Positions 11,188 to 23,659 of a stretch of 64,000 nt of DNA are shown here, in pieces. Both the position numbers and the translations under genes were made by a program. The notes beneath the pieces are model-generated. The model saw only the letters and a program-made list of their open reading frames with translations. It was not told the origin of the DNA and searched no databases. Source of the DNA: Orientallactaga sibirica (taxonomy: Eukaryota > Chordata > Mammalia > Rodentia > Dipodidae); assembly GCA_036365145.1 (NCBI GenBank), contig JAEOAD010001413.1, forward strand, positions 2,103,501 through 2,167,500, read 5' to 3'. Each line of letters begins with the position of its first letter. Position 1 is the stretch's first letter.

Positions 11188-11880
11188 GGGAAGGAGAGAG
11201 GGAGGGAGGAAGAAAGGAAGGAAGGAAGGAAGGAAGGAAGGAAGGAAGGAAGGAAGGAAAAAAAAGCTGGACTTGGTGGTGCACACCTTTAATCCCAGCA
11301 CTCAAAGGCAGAGGCAGGAGGATTGCCTTGAGTTCAAGGCCAGCCTGGGACTACATAGTGAATTCCAGGTCAGCCTAAGGTAGTGCGAGACCCTATCTCG
11401 AAAAACCGAAACAAAAAAATAAATTAAAGAAATTAAATAAAAAGAAAGACAAAAAAAAAAAAAAAAAAAAAAAGGCAAGCATCAACTTAAATGTCTTCTT
11501 TTTCTCTATCCAAAACTTTCCCATGGCATCCTCAAAGTAAAAGCCAAATGCCCTTCCTGTCAACAGGGTGGCATGACTCACCAACTCCCTTTCCTAGTCC
11601 GTGCCTGCTGCCTTGGCATAAGTATTAATAGTGTTTCCTGTTCAAACACCTCTGAGAACTCTCTATATAATATAGAATACCTTATCCATAAAGTCCTACA
11701 TGCAACTCACCCCCAAATCCCTCCCTTCCTCATCTCCTGCTCATGCCCCACAACCGCCCCTGGGCTGATCTTCTCACAAACCCACAGGTCTGTGTGTGGC
11801 TCACAAGACCTGATGAAATTCCTTTAGCTCTCCTGAACTCAAATATTCCAGACAATCCCTTTTAAAACAACCATACAGGC
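10465..11880 (+). mobile_element. Ancient LINE-2 remnant, split by younger SINEs
   Basis: Two unique-looking blocks, 10,465-10,640 and 11,480-11,880, read in order like the L2 3' region: ttatttcaataacccccacg, then gatgttatcaaagcaa, then cccatggcatcctcaaagta followed by aaagccaaatgccc, then cctcatctcctgctcatgcc. The roughly 840 bp between them is SINEs and (GAAA)n/(GGAA)n repeats inserted later. Call from memory of L2 style, not an alignment. Confidence 0.6.
11102..11266 (+). repeat. (GAAA)n-(GGAA)n polypurine tract
   Basis: From 11123 to 11266 there is no pyrimidine: 144 nt of GAAA followed by GGAA repeats, grown from the A-tail of a B1-like SINE (10,970-11,103). Confidence 0.9.
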
Positions 11881-12016
11881 AGCTGCTTGCAGATTTCACT
11901 GCCCAGTTTTCTAACTCAGTTTAAGTATAGCCTTCTTTCCCCCTTTCTATCTCTTCTTCCCATGCCAGCCCAAATCCTAAGAATGTTTGCCCTGGCACTC
12001 TGGGCTTTCTCACTGT

Positions 12017-12104
12017 GGAAGGAAGGAAGGAAGGAAGGAAGGAAGGAAGGAAGGGAGGGAGGGAGGGAGGGAGGGAGGGAGGGAGGGAGGGAGGGAGGGA
12101 GAAA
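12017..12104 (+). repeat. (GGAA)n-(GGGA)n polypurine tract
   Basis: An 88-nt uninterrupted purine tract, GGAA repeats passing into GGGA repeats. Confidence 0.9.
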
Positions 12105-12269
12105 TTTGAACCACACAGGCTATGGATATAGAAGTCTTGGGTTCAATCTCCACTACACAAGAGGGGGGGGGGAGAGAGAAAAAGATAAATTGAACCACAT
12201 TTTCCTCCTCCATTAGATATTTCATATATATGTGCTGGGGCTACAGGAGCTCTTGTTTTGCGGAGTTGT

Positions 12270-12410
12270 GGGTAGTCAGCCAATATATATAAATAATATA
12301 TATAATAAGTACAATTATCATTTATTATAATTATTTATTATTTATTTTAATAATTGATATTATAAATAATAAATATAATATATATATATTGTGTATATAT
12401 ATATAAAATC
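12270..12410. repeat. AT-rich low-complexity block
   Basis: About 140 bp almost entirely A and T with many local self-complementary words (ataataaatataata and similar). Intergenic; no feature overlies it. Confidence 0.85.
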
Positions 12411-12439
12411 TTAATCCCAGACTTAGGAGACAGATAGGG

Positions 12440-13440
12440 GACTTTTTAAAAAATTTATTTATTATTTTTTATTTTATTTTATTTTTTTTAGAGAGAGAGA
12501 GACAGAGAGGGAGAGGGAGGCAGATAGAGATGGGTGCGCCAGCAGTGTCTCACTGCTGCGAACGAAATCCAGATGCGCGCGCCCCCTTGTGGTCAAGTGC
12601 GGCATTGCGCCCTTGCATCACTTTGCATCTGGCTAAACGTGGGACCTGGAGATTCGAACCGCTGGAGATTGCAACCAGCGTTCTTAGGCTTAGCAGGCAG
12701 GCGCCTTAGCTGCTAAGCCATCTCTCCAGCCCTAAATTTATTTATTAGAAACACACACAGAGAGAGAATGGTTGCACCAAGGCCTCTAGCCACTGCAAAC
12801 GAACTCCAGATTCATGTGCCACCCGTGTAGCTGGCTTACGTGGTACCCGGAGAATTGAACCTGAGTCCTTAGGCTTCACAGGCAAGTGCCTTAGCCATTA
12901 AGCCATCTTTCCAGCCCAGGAGACAGAGATGGGAGGATTGCCATGAATTTGAAGCCAGCCTGGGACTACAGAGTGAGTTCCAGGTCATGAGCAGGAGAGA
13001 TTTGGGGGTGAGGTGCAGTGTAAGTGTAGTGGACTAGAGTGAGAACCTTAAAACAACAACAACACAATGCTGTGGTTGGGCGTGGTGACGCACACCTTGA
13101 ATCCCAGCACTTGGGAGGCAGAGGTAGGAGCACTGCCATGAGTTCGAGGCCATTCTGAGATCCTGAGACTACAGAGTGATTTCCAGGTCAGCCTGGCCTA
13201 GAGACACTACCTCAAACCCTCCCCCCCCCCAAAAAAAATCTATATAGCCCCAGCACTTGGAGCAATTCCTGACTTTTCAACACCTTTCATTTTCCCATTT
13301 GTGGTGGCTTACACCGGTAGTCCCAGCATTCAGGAGGCTGAGGCAGGAGGATGATAGGTTCGGGAGCAGTCTGGGCTACACAGCAAGTCTCGTCTCAAAT
13401 CAACAAACAAAACTGTAGAAACCTCCCAGCTGACAGCCTG
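12440..13440. repeat. Intergenic SINE cluster
   Basis: B2-like at 12,480-12,733 (-, long form) and 12,734-12,918 (-). B1-like at about 12,919-13,020 (+, partial), 13,070-13,240 (+) and a worn copy at 13,290-13,400 (+). Confidence 0.75.
12480..12733 (-). mobile_element. Long-subfamily B2-like SINE carrying a CTCF-like core
   Basis: Same long form as at 6,515-6,767. The core at 12579-12595 reads gcgcccccttgtggtca, one or two substitutions from the CTCF consensus read on this strand. A short internal duplication (cctggagattcgaaccgctg, then gagattgcaacc) is visible at about 12,647-12,680. Confidence 0.75.
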
Positions 13441-15060
13441 GGGTGGGCAGAGGCCTGGCGGGGAGATGTGTGTGTGGGGGGGGGGCTACTGCTCACGTGC
13501 CTGCACTGGCCCCTCCCCTACTTGCAGGGAAGGGAATATGGCGGCACCCAGGGTGGCTTCACAAAAAGGGCAACCAACGAGAGGACGCTGGTCTGCCAGA
13601 GCGTCCACGCCCGGTTCCTTTTTTTTTTTTTTTTTTTTTTTCTCCTGCGGTTGTGTCCTGGGAAGGCGCGAATTCTAGGTCTACGTGCTGGTTCTTCTCT
13701 ACAGCAATTTTTAAAGGAAAAAAAAAAACCCAAAACAGATAAGCCTCGGAGACCGCTTCGTCTGACCTGCTTGCCACATTCCCAGGATCCGAGGCTGTAG
13801 GAGGAACTGGTGACACTCTAAGTATCTATCTGGGTTTTTCTTGGTCACCGAACTCCTTGCCAGCCAGTTACAGGTGACCTCGCGTTGTCACTCCAGCCTC
13901 CCGTCTTTGGGATCCTTTTTCCCAAACACGTGCACACAATCCGTGCTCCCTTGGGAGGGTCAGGCCTCCAATATTAAATTCCTGATCTCCCCAATCCAAC
14001 CTCCTTCCTATTCCCGCCTTGAGGTAGTCTGGTGACTCTGCCCACCCCCACCCCCCAGGTCCCTGGGGCAGATGAGCCCTTGGCCACCGCCCCTCCAATT
14101 TCCTGCAGACCCAGCAAACAAAAGGCTCAGGGGGAAGAGAGGCGAGGCTGAGCAGGGCGCCCTTCCTGCTGGAACAGCTGATGAGGCAAAACTGCCCAGG
14201 AGGGAGCCGAGGGGAAGGATGGACATTCCAAGGTTTCTCCAAGGCACTGGGAAGCAAGACTCCCCAATCGTGGGCAGGGCAGGCATCCTGGGAACCGGAT
14301 TGGAGAGGGCTCCGGAGGGACAACCTGGCTTTGCCAGGTCCTGCTACCCTTGAGGGGGTGATGTCAACCTTAGGGAATGGAGGGGGTGGGGGAGCGCTGG
14401 GGTTCAGGTGTGCTTTTCGGCCCCCAAGTGGGAATAGTGGGGGCTGGGAGAAGCCCGAAGCCCTGCGTCATGTCCTCTAGGACCCAAGCCTACCTCCCCC
14501 CTGGCCCGACCTGCTACCCTTAGTGGTGGTTCCACCCAAGCCTGGCTTCCTGCTCCTCCCCTAGCACAGATCTTTCCTTGCCAATTTCCACTAGCCAACC
14601 TAGGGTCTTCTGGCCATTCCTGGACTCTGGTAGTCAAGTCCCCAGTCACAGATACTCTTAGTCCCATCTAATGTCAGTCTGCTGCTTGCCCCCGCCCCCG
14701 TTCCCATCAGAAACACAATGGTAAGGGAAGGGTCAAGTACAGTGAGTGATGGTGGGGGGGTGTTGGCATGTGTGGGGGGGGCTTGGCCTCATATCCTGTC
14801 AGGCTGCCAGGGGAAGAGAGGAAACAAAAGACTTCCCCCTACAGGGACAATGAGCCTACCACTAACTCTCCTCCACCCTCCCATGTTCCCACCTTCCTCC
14901 TCCCCCTCCCCTTAGCTCTGGTCCCCAGCCCCTTAGCCTCCTCTTGTCCACCTCTGTACCCTCGCCTAGCCCTGACCCTGGCAGAAAGCACTGCCCTGGG
15001 CCTTTCCCACGTTTTTCTACAAATGCTCACTTCCACTCCTGGCTGGTTCTCTTCTCTCAG
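13440..15060. promoter_or_regulatory. Intergenic SINE-free block, candidate regulatory element
   Basis: About 1.6 kb without SINEs in a region where they average several per kilobase. It includes a YY1-like gaatatggcggca at about 13,534-13,546, an E-box cagctg near 14,175 and G/C-rich stretches. A T-run at 13,619-13,640 and A-run at 13,719-13,728 are the only simple repeats. The reading frames across it have no family resemblance I recognise. The regulatory role is inference from repeat exclusion. Confidence 0.4.
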
Positions 15061-15070
15061 CCACCTGCTT

Positions 15071-15121
<51 letters not shown>

Positions 15122-16836
15122 GAACTCACGGCCATTCTGGTACCTCTACCTGCTTCCCCCCCCCCCCGCCCCCCGTGCTGGGATTAAAGGCCAGCGCCAC
15201 CCGGTACCAAGGCCAGCTCCACCTGCAATTTCAACAGCAACTCAGGCCCCTTCTCTCCTCAGTGCCAAGGTTTGGAGGCAAGTTAGGGAGGTCTCCCTGC
15301 AATGGTAGGGGACGAACCAGCTCCTTTTAATGGACAGAGGAAAGTAATTAATTCAGGGCTGTGGAATGTAATTCGGTTGGTACAGTGTTTGCCTATTATG
15401 CATGAAGCCCTGGGTTGGATCCCAAACACAGCATAAAACGGAACCCGTAATCCCAGCCCTGTGGAGGTGGCGGCAGGAAGATCAGATGTTTACTCATCCT
15501 TGGCTCAGCAAGGGAATGGCCCTTGCCTAGCCTGGGTTCTGTGAGTGAGGGAAGGAGGAAGATGGGTTTGCAGATTCTTAGAGAGGGCTTTGTGCTGAGC
15601 ATAATGGAGGAACAAAACAATGGGTCAGGGCTGGGGAGATGGCTTAGCGGTTAAGGCATTTGCCTGCAAAGCCAAAGAACCCAGATTCAATTCCTCAGGA
15701 CCCATGTAAGCCAGATGCACAAGGTGGTGCATGTGTCTGGAGTTCGTTTGCAGTGGATGGAGGCCCTGGCATGCCCATTCTCTATTTCTTGCCTTGCTGC
15801 TCTCTCTCTGCCTCTTTCTCTCTCTCTCTCAAATAAATAAATAAATAATATTTTTAAAAATTCTTTTTTTGGTTTTTAAAAACACAGTGAATTAACCAGT
15901 CTCAGGATGGAACTCTCGGTGATCCTCCTAATCCCAGTGCTGGGAAGCGAGGCCAGCCCGGCTTTTAAAAATTCTTTAGAAACACAGTGGAGGAGGATCT
16001 TTAATCCCCAGAGAGTTTGAGGCCATCATGAGACTACAGAGTGAATTCCAGGTCAGCCTGGGCTAGAGTGAGACCCTACCTCGAAAAACAAAAACAAAAA
16101 CAAAACAAACAAACAAAAAAGTGAGTCAGGCTGTTCTGGGTGCCATTGACAGCGGTCTTTTTGACAATCTTCATCTGTACTTATGCCACCCCCAATAAGT
16201 AGCCCAAGTTGGCTTTGACAATAAGTAGCCCAAGTTGGCTTTGAACTTGTTACCTTCCTGTCTCAGCCTTCCAAGTACTCAGCACATTAGCTGGCTTGAA
16301 CCCGCAGCGATCCTCTTACCCCTGCCTCTGGAATGCTGGAATTAAAGGTGTGCGCACCACACCCTGGCAACAATGTTCTTATGGTGATAAATATGTTCGT
16401 GGTTTCTTAAAGGAAAAAGTGTTCTGAAACAACACGGTCTCCTCCACACTCCCATTTTACTCCCATTGCCATATCACACTCAAACGTGGGACCCCAGATC
16501 CATGGACTCCCATCTTGCTCACTTCTGGACTGGCTAGTGCACAGCAATCTAAAACCCTATGTGTCCGTGATGGTTACTGTGCCCCCAGCTCTTCTCATTT
16601 ATTTATTTATTTATTTGTATTTATTTGTTTTTCTTTTTTTTTTTTTTCCTGAGGATCTTGCTCTACCTCAGGTTGACCTGAAATTCACTCTATAGTCTCA
16701 GGGTGGCCTTGAACTCACAAGGATCCTCCTACCTCTGCCTCCTGAGTGCTGGGATTAAAGGCATAAACTACCACAGCCAGCATTCTTTTTTTTTAAAAAA
16801 AATTTATTATTATTATTATTTGTTTTTGGAGAGAGA

Positions 16837-16878
<42 letters not shown>

Positions 16879-17080
16879 GGCACACCAGGGCCTCCGCTAT
16901 TGAAATTGAACTCCAGATGCTTGCTCCACCTAGTGGGCATGTGCAACCTTGTGCTTGCCTCACCTTTGTGTGTCTGGCTTATGTGGGATCTGGAGAGTTG
17001 GACATGAGTCCTTAGGCTTTGCATGCCAGTGCCTTAAATACTAAGCCATCTCTCCAGCCCTTCTTTTATTTTTTTAAATT
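15060..17080. repeat. Intergenic SINE cluster with (TC)n tract
   Basis: (TC)n of about 48 bp at 15,070-15,118 next to a B1-like scrap. B4-type SINE at about 15,357-15,500. B2-like at 15,627-15,860 (+) and 16,800-17,060 (-, with a GA run at 16,840-16,875). B1-like fragments at 15,870-15,970, 15,990-16,110 (+), 16,190-16,370 (-) and 16,620-16,782 (-). A 26-bp tandem duplication (core agtagcccaagttggctttg) lies at about 16,193-16,244. Unique at 16,375-16,590. Confidence 0.7.
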
Positions 17081-18425
17081 ATATTATATTATTATTATTA
17101 CTATTATTTTAATTTTAATTTTTTATTGACAACTTCCATAATTGTATCCCATGGTATTTCCCTTCCTCCCCCCACTTTCCCCTTTGAAACTCCACTCTCC
17201 ATTATATTCCCTCCCCCTCTCAATCAGTCTCTCTTTTATTTTGATGTCATGATCTTTTCCTCCTATTATGATGGTCTTGTGTAGGTAGTGTCAGGCACTG
17301 TGAGGTCATGGATATCCAGGCCATTTTGTGTCTGGAGGAGCACTTTGTAAGGAGTCCTACTCTTCCTTTGATTCTTACATTCTTTCTGCTCCGTCCCCCT
17401 TCCCCCAATGGACCCTGAGCCTTGGAAGGTGGGTTTGAGATGTTTCAGTGCTGAGCACTCCTCTGTCACTTCTCAGCATCATGGTGTCTTCTGAGTCATC
17501 TCAAGGTTGCTACCATCTGAAAAGAGAAGCTTCTCTAAACAAAAGTGAGAGTAAGCCGGGCGTGGTGGCGCATGCCTTTGATCCCAGCACTTGGGAGGCA
17601 GAGGAAGGAGGATAGCTGTGAGTTCGACGCCACCCTGAGACTACATAGTTAATTCCAGGTCAGCTTGGACCAGAGTGAGACCCTACCTCAAAAAAAAAAA
17701 AAAAAAAAAAAAAAGTGAGAATAGCATTAATATATGGGTATGGACAGTAAGAGAAGTGCTTACTGGACAGTTTGGTGAGCATAGTATATACATTTAGTGT
17801 GACACAAGCAGACGTTACACCCCTAAGGCTCATGACTACCCCTGTTGTAAGTTTTCAGTATCAGGGATGTATTCCCTCCCATGAGGCGGGCCTCCAGTCC
17901 AATTAGAGAGCAGTTGGTTTCCCCCATAACAGACATGCCACTATTGTACCCATTGGCTCATTTGGCCTGGCTGGCCAAATTTAAGGCTTGCAGTGTCCAT
18001 TGTTGAATACCTTCACTGGTGTTTTCTCTCTCTCCCATTGAACTGCATGCAGTGTAGCTTTTTCCAGCTTTCTGTCAGCTGGTCTACATGGAGGAGGTTT
18101 TCAGCTCAGCTCCAGCAGGATTTCTCAGTGACCTTGCAGCCCAAGTATGTGGAGTCTTCAGCAATAGGGTCTTACCATCTATTCCTGGTGGGAAACCAAG
18201 GGCCTCGGCAAGGGCCTGTAATGTTTTGGGGGTGTGACCTCCCCGGCCAACAACTCGCTGGAAGGTATCCCATCCCTGGCACTGAAAATTTTCTAGTAAC
18301 AATCTATGGCTTCTGAGTGTTCCATTGTCCAGAAAAGCAGGTTTCCATATGACTTATTTATATCCTAGATTTTGATTAGCCCTTCCTCCACCTTTCCTTT
18401 ACTCAATCTCTTCCCCTGACCTCAA
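17080..18425 (-). mobile_element. LINE-1 3' end, minus strand, split by a B1-like SINE
   Basis: Sequence from about 17,100 to 17,552 and 17,715 to 18,425 is the reverse complement of a rodent L1 3' region, running from the UTR end (caacttccataattgta) toward ORF2-proximal sequence (gaggcgggcctccagtccaa). It is the inverted counterpart of 23,660-24,190. A plus-strand B1-like SINE at 17,553-17,714 interrupts it. It is 5'-truncated and non-coding. Confidence 0.8.
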
Positions 18426-18429
18426 GTAG

Positions 18430-18984
18430 TTGATGATGATGTTTATTATTATTATTATTATTTTGGTTTTTCAAGGAAGGGTCTCACTCTAGCCCAGGCT
18501 GATCTGGAATTCACTATGTAGTCTCAGGGTGACCTAGGATTATAGGCATGTGCCACCACACCTGGCTTAAATTTTATTTTATTTTATTTTATTTTATTTT
18601 ATTTTATTTTATTTTATTTTATTTTATTTTATTTATTTCAGAGAGATAGAGAGGCAGGTAAATGGAGAGAGAATTGGCGGGCTTTCACCTGCCGCAAACA
18701 TACTCCAGATGTATTTGCCACCTTGTGCATCTGGCTGGCTTACATGGGTCCTGGGGAATTGAACATGAGTCCTTTGCTTTGCAGGCAAACGACATAACTG
18801 CTAAGCCATCATTCCAGCCCTCGAGTGGAATCTTTATATGCAAATCCAGGAGGCACATGAGTCTGGAGTTCATTTGCAGTGGTTGAAGGCCCTGGTGTGC
18901 CCATTTTCTTTCTCCCTCTCTCCCTCTTTCTCTCTGTCAAATAAATAAATTAAATTAAATTTAAATTAAAAAAAAAAACAGCGA
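18430..18984. repeat. SINEs and (TTTTA)n array
   Basis: B1-like at about 18,460-18,567 (-, shortened), (TTTTA)n at 18,568-18,632, B2-like at 18,633-18,820 (-) and a B2-like 3' part at 18,845-18,970 (+). Confidence 0.75.
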
Positions 18985-19410
18985 AATACACAAATCCAGC
19001 CAAGTCACTTTTTGGCTTAAAACCTTTGTATGGGTGGCTCCTCCAGATATCCAAGACACGCCCATCCTCCTAGAAATTCCTGCACCAAGTGACACTGGCC
19101 TAGGAATCACCTCTTCTAGCTCACCACCGGCATTGCACTCTGCCCTGACATTGTTGTGAATTCTGGCAGCTGCGGGAATGGGGCCACCTCATCACCTCCG
19201 TTCTTTGCATTTGCTGTTCCTTCTGGCTTTAAACTCCTTTCCCACCAGTGTCTTCTGGGACTCATTCAGACAGCAACAGCTTCTTCAGAAAGCTCCCTTG
19301 GAAGCCTCAGGCTACATCAGCTATTCTTCCTCTGTGACCCCCCTCCCCTGAGACTCTCTGAAGGCCCGGCCTGGGCTCAGATGTCTGCAGGGGGGGCGGC
19401 TATTTGTTGC
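18985..19410 (+). mobile_element. LINE-2 remnant
   Basis: Diverged L2-like sequence, including ctttgcatttgctgttcctt followed by ctggctttaaactcc and gactcattcagacagcaa. These correspond to the 3' part of L2. No open frame of interest. Confidence 0.55.
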
Positions 19411-21130
19411 TACCTGTGGGTTGTCCACTCCTTTTTTAAAAAAAATTTTTTTTTCTGATTTATTTATTTTAATTTATTTATTGGGAGACAGAGAGAGGGA
19501 CTGAGAGAGAGTTCGAGGCCAGTGAGACCACCATAGTTAATTCCAGGTCAGCCTGGACTAGAGTGAGACTCCAGACACAAAAAAAACCAAAAAAATCTGA
19601 TTTATTTATTTATTAGAGACAGAGGGACTGAGAGAGAGTGAGAGGGTGTAGTGTGCAGGGGCCTCTAGCCACTGCTAACGAATCAGACCAGCCACCATGT
19701 GTTGTCTACTGGGACCTGGAAGGTAGAACCTGGTCCTTCATGCAGGCAATGTTAATTGCTAAGCCATCTCTCCAGCCCTGGGTTATATATATATGGAATA
19801 TAGAAGTGGACTATATGCTCATGTTCTGATAAATAAAATATAAAAATAAATATAAGAAATAATATAAAAATGAACAAAAAACTCACATCAATAAGAGAAT
19901 GAATAGTGAAAACTGGGTGTAGTGGCACACATCTATAATCCCAGCACTCAGGAAGTTGAGGCAGGGGAAATCATGAGTTCAAGGCCATCCTGAGCTACAG
20001 AGTGAGTTCCATAAGAGCTGGAGTTACATAACAAGACCCTGTCTCAAACACACACACACACACACACACGCACGCACGCACACACACACACACACGCATG
20101 CACACAGACACACACTCTGGGTATGGAAGTTTATCCCTGTGATTTCAGCCCTCAGGAAGGAAGGCAGTTCACAGTTCTAGACTAGAACTGAGCCACTTTG
20201 AGAGTTCCGGGTCAGCCCAAGCTAGAGTAAGGTCTTCTCCAGCTGTTTTGTTTTTCAATACCAGGTCTCATGTAGCTCAGGCTGGTTTTGAACTCACTAT
20301 CTGAGGACTATCTGGACCTCTTGATTTTCACACTTCTACTTCCCTAGTGCAGAAACTACAGGCGAGCTCAAAACCCTTGTTCCAGGCTGGGTATGGTGGT
20401 GCACGCCTTTATTTCCAGCACTCAGGAGGCTGAGGTAGGAGGATGGCTATGAATTTGAGGCCAGCTTGGAACTACAGGATGAGTTCCAGGTCAGCCTGTC
20501 TTGAAAAAAACAAAACAAACAAACAGAAAAACCCAAGTTCCGGAAGGTATGTAGTGAACAAATTAGGGGTGGGTCTACATTTTCTTTTTTTCTTTCTTTC
20601 TTTTTTTTTTTTTCGAGGTAGGGTCTCATTCTGGCCCAGGTTGACCTGGGATTCACTATGTAGTCTCAGGATGGCCTCAAGCTCACGGCGATCCTCCTAC
20701 CTCTGCCTCCTGAGTGCTGGGATTAAAGGTGTGCACCACCACGCCCGGCTTTGGGTCTACATTTTCTATGTCTTGAATTTCCAGTAATTTGAAGCAATCC
20801 TTCTTAAGGAAGTGAAAACAAAATTATGAATATAAAATTAGATATTACCATTAATGTACTCCAGCTGGGCGTGGTGGCTCACTCCTGTAATACTGGCAAT
20901 GGTGGAAGCTGAAGTCTACATTTTGAGTTCCAAACCACTGAGGCTGCATTGTGAGACCTTGTCTCAAAAGTAACAGACAAAACCTGGTGTGGTGGCGCAC
21001 GCCTTTAATCCCAGCACTCGGGAGGCAGAGGTAGGAGGATTGCCTTGAGTTTGAAGCCACCCTGAGACTACATAGTGAATTCCAGGTCAACCTAGGCTAG
21101 AGCGAGACCCTACCTCAAAAAAACAAAAAC
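19411..21130. repeat. Intergenic SINE cluster with (CA)n tract
   Basis: A B2-like element at about 19,440-19,780 (-) is split by a B1-like fragment (19,510-19,590) with matching sequence on both sides. B1-like at 19,912-20,047 (+), then (CA)n with CG interruptions at 20,047-20,112. B1-like at 20,385-20,520 (+), 20,586-20,752 (-, 15-bp duplication gggtctacattttct at 20,571 and 20,753), worn 20,860-20,970 and 20,980-21,130 (+). Confidence 0.75.
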
Positions 21131-23459
21131 AGGGCTGGATAGATGGCTCAGCAGTTAAGGCACTTGCCTGCAAAACCTAAGGACCCAGGTTCAAGTCTCC
21201 AGGTCCCATGTAAGCCAGATGCACATGGTGACACATGCATATGGAGTTCATTTGCAGTGGCTAGAGGCCCTGGTGCGCCCATTCCCACTCTGTCTCTCTC
21301 TCCCTCTCCCTCTCTCTGTCTCTAATAAATAAATAAAAATAAATCTAAAAAAAAAAAAAACGGGCTGGAGAGATTGCTTATCAGTTAAGCACTTGCCTAT
21401 GAAGACTAAGGACCCTAGTTTGAGGCTCAATTCCCCAGTACCCACGTAAGCCAGATGCACAAGGTGGTGCATGCATCTGGAGTTCATTTTTAGTGGCTGG
21501 TGGCCTTGGTGTGCCCATTCTCTCTCTCTCTGCCTCTTTCTCTGTCTGTTACTCTAAAATAAATAAATAAATAAACCAAAAAAAGGGGGGTGCTGGAGAG
21601 ATGGCTTAGCGGTTAAGGTGCTTACCTGCGAAGCCAAAGGACCCGCATTCAATTCCCTAGGAACCACGTAAGCCAGTTGCACATGGTGACACATGTGTCT
21701 GGAGATCATTTGCAGTGGCTGGAGGCCCTGGTGTGCTCATACTCACTCTCTCTCAAGTAAATAAACAAAAACATTTTTAATTTTTTTAGAATTTGAGACA
21801 GAGAGAGAGAATGGGCACACCAGGGCCTCTAGCCACTGCAAATGAACTCCAGATGCATATGCCACCTTGTGCATATGGCTTACGTGGGACCTGGAGAATT
21901 GAACCTGGGTCCTTAGGCTTCACAAACAAGCACCTTAACCGTTAAGCCATCTCTCCAGCCCAATAAAAAAATAATTTTTTTGTTTTGGCTTTTTTTTTGT
22001 TTGTTTGTTTTGGTTTTTCGAGGTAGGGTTTCACTCTGGTCCAGGCTGACCTGGAATTAACTATGTAGTCTCAGGGTGGCCTTGAACTCATGGCAATCCT
22101 CCTACTTCTGCCTCCCAAAAGTGCTGGGATTAAAGGCGTACGCCACCATGCCCAGCTGTTTTGGCTTTTTGAGATAGGTTTTCATTCTAGTCCAGGCTGA
22201 CTTGGCATTCACTATGTAGTCTTAGGGTGGCCTCAAACTTATGGCGATCCTCCTTCCTCTGCCTCCTGAGCACTGGGATTAAAGGTGTGAAAAAAAATAT
22301 ACATATACTTTAGTTTTTTGAGGTAGGGTCTCTCTCTAGCTCAGGCTGACCTGGAATTCACTATGTATTCTCAGGGTGGCCTTGAACTCACGGAAATCCT
22401 CCTACCTCTGCCTCCTGAGTGCTGGGATTAAAGGTGTGCACCATCACACCTGGCTGTGAAAAATATATATGTATATATTTTTGTTTGTTTGTTTTTCGAG
22501 GTAGGGTTTCACTCTAGTTCAGGCTGACCTGGAATTCGCTATGTAGTCTCAGGGTGGCCTCAAACTCACAGTGATCCTCCTATCTCCGCCTCCCAAGTGC
22601 TGGGATTAAAGGCGTGCACCACCATGCCCAGCTTGAAAGATATTTTTAAAAATTACTTTTTCAGGGCTGGAGAGATGGCTTAACAATTTAAAGCACATGC
22701 CTGCAAAGCCAAAGGACCCAGGTTCAATTCCCCAGGACCCATGTAAGCCAGATGCACAAGACAGCACATGTGTCTGGAGTTCATTTGTAGTGCTAGATGC
22801 CCCAGCACCCATTCTCTCTGTCTCCCTCTCTATCTGTCCCTTTCTCAAATACTAAGTAAAAAATAAAATAAATTATATATATATATATATATATATGTAA
22901 TTTTTTTGTTGTTTTTTTTTTGAGGTAGGGTTTCACTGTAGCCCAGGCTGACCTGGAATTCACTATGTAGTCTCAGGGTGGCCTCAAACTCACAGTGATC
23001 CTCCTACCTCTGCCTCCCGAGTGCTGGGATTAAAGGCATGCGCTACCATGATGCCTGGCAAAAATATATATATATATATATATATGCCAGCCTGGGACTA
23101 CAGAATGAATTTCAGGTCAGCTTGTGCTAGAGTGAGACCCTACCTTGAAAACAAACAAACACAAAAAAAAACCCAACCTTGTTTTTCAGGTCACTGGAAG
23201 GGCTTTTGTCAGTGGCTTACTTTAAAACCTGTTTAAAGTGAGGACATTCATTAACTAGGGACATGGAAGGAGCCAGGCAGGTGATGGGTACTGAAATTTA
23301 AACTTATGAGCTTTGAAATAAATTTGAACTTTGAACCTGACAGTTAAGTAAGCCAAGAAAGGGTAGGCTGGGATAAAGGAAGAGAAGTGAGAACTACAGT
23401 TTATGGTGAAAAGGGATGGGCTGTTGACTGTTTTTTTTCTTTAAGTTTTATTTTTACTT
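21131..23459. repeat. Intergenic SINE cluster
   Basis: Three tandem plus-strand B2-like elements at about 21,131-21,350, 21,361-21,585 and 21,592-21,780; another B2-like at 21,790-21,961 (-) and 22,665-22,860 (+). B1-like at 22,000-22,157 (-), 22,160-22,300 (-), 22,310-22,455 (-), 22,480-22,634 (-), 22,915-23,060 (-) and a partial at 23,088-23,175 (+). AT runs at 22,870-22,898 and 23,066-23,087. Unique at 23,180-23,440. Confidence 0.75.
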
Positions 23460-23659
23460 TTATTTATTTATTTGAGAGAGAGAGGGAGAGAGAATGGGCA
23501 CACTAGGGCCTCTAGCCGCTGCAAATGAACTCCAGACACATATGCCACCTTGTGCATCTGGCTTATGTGGTTCCTGGGGAATTAAACCTGGGTCCTTTGG
23601 CTTGCAGGCAAGTGCCTTAACCACTAAGTCATCTCTCCAGTCCCCCCCCTTTTTAAAAT

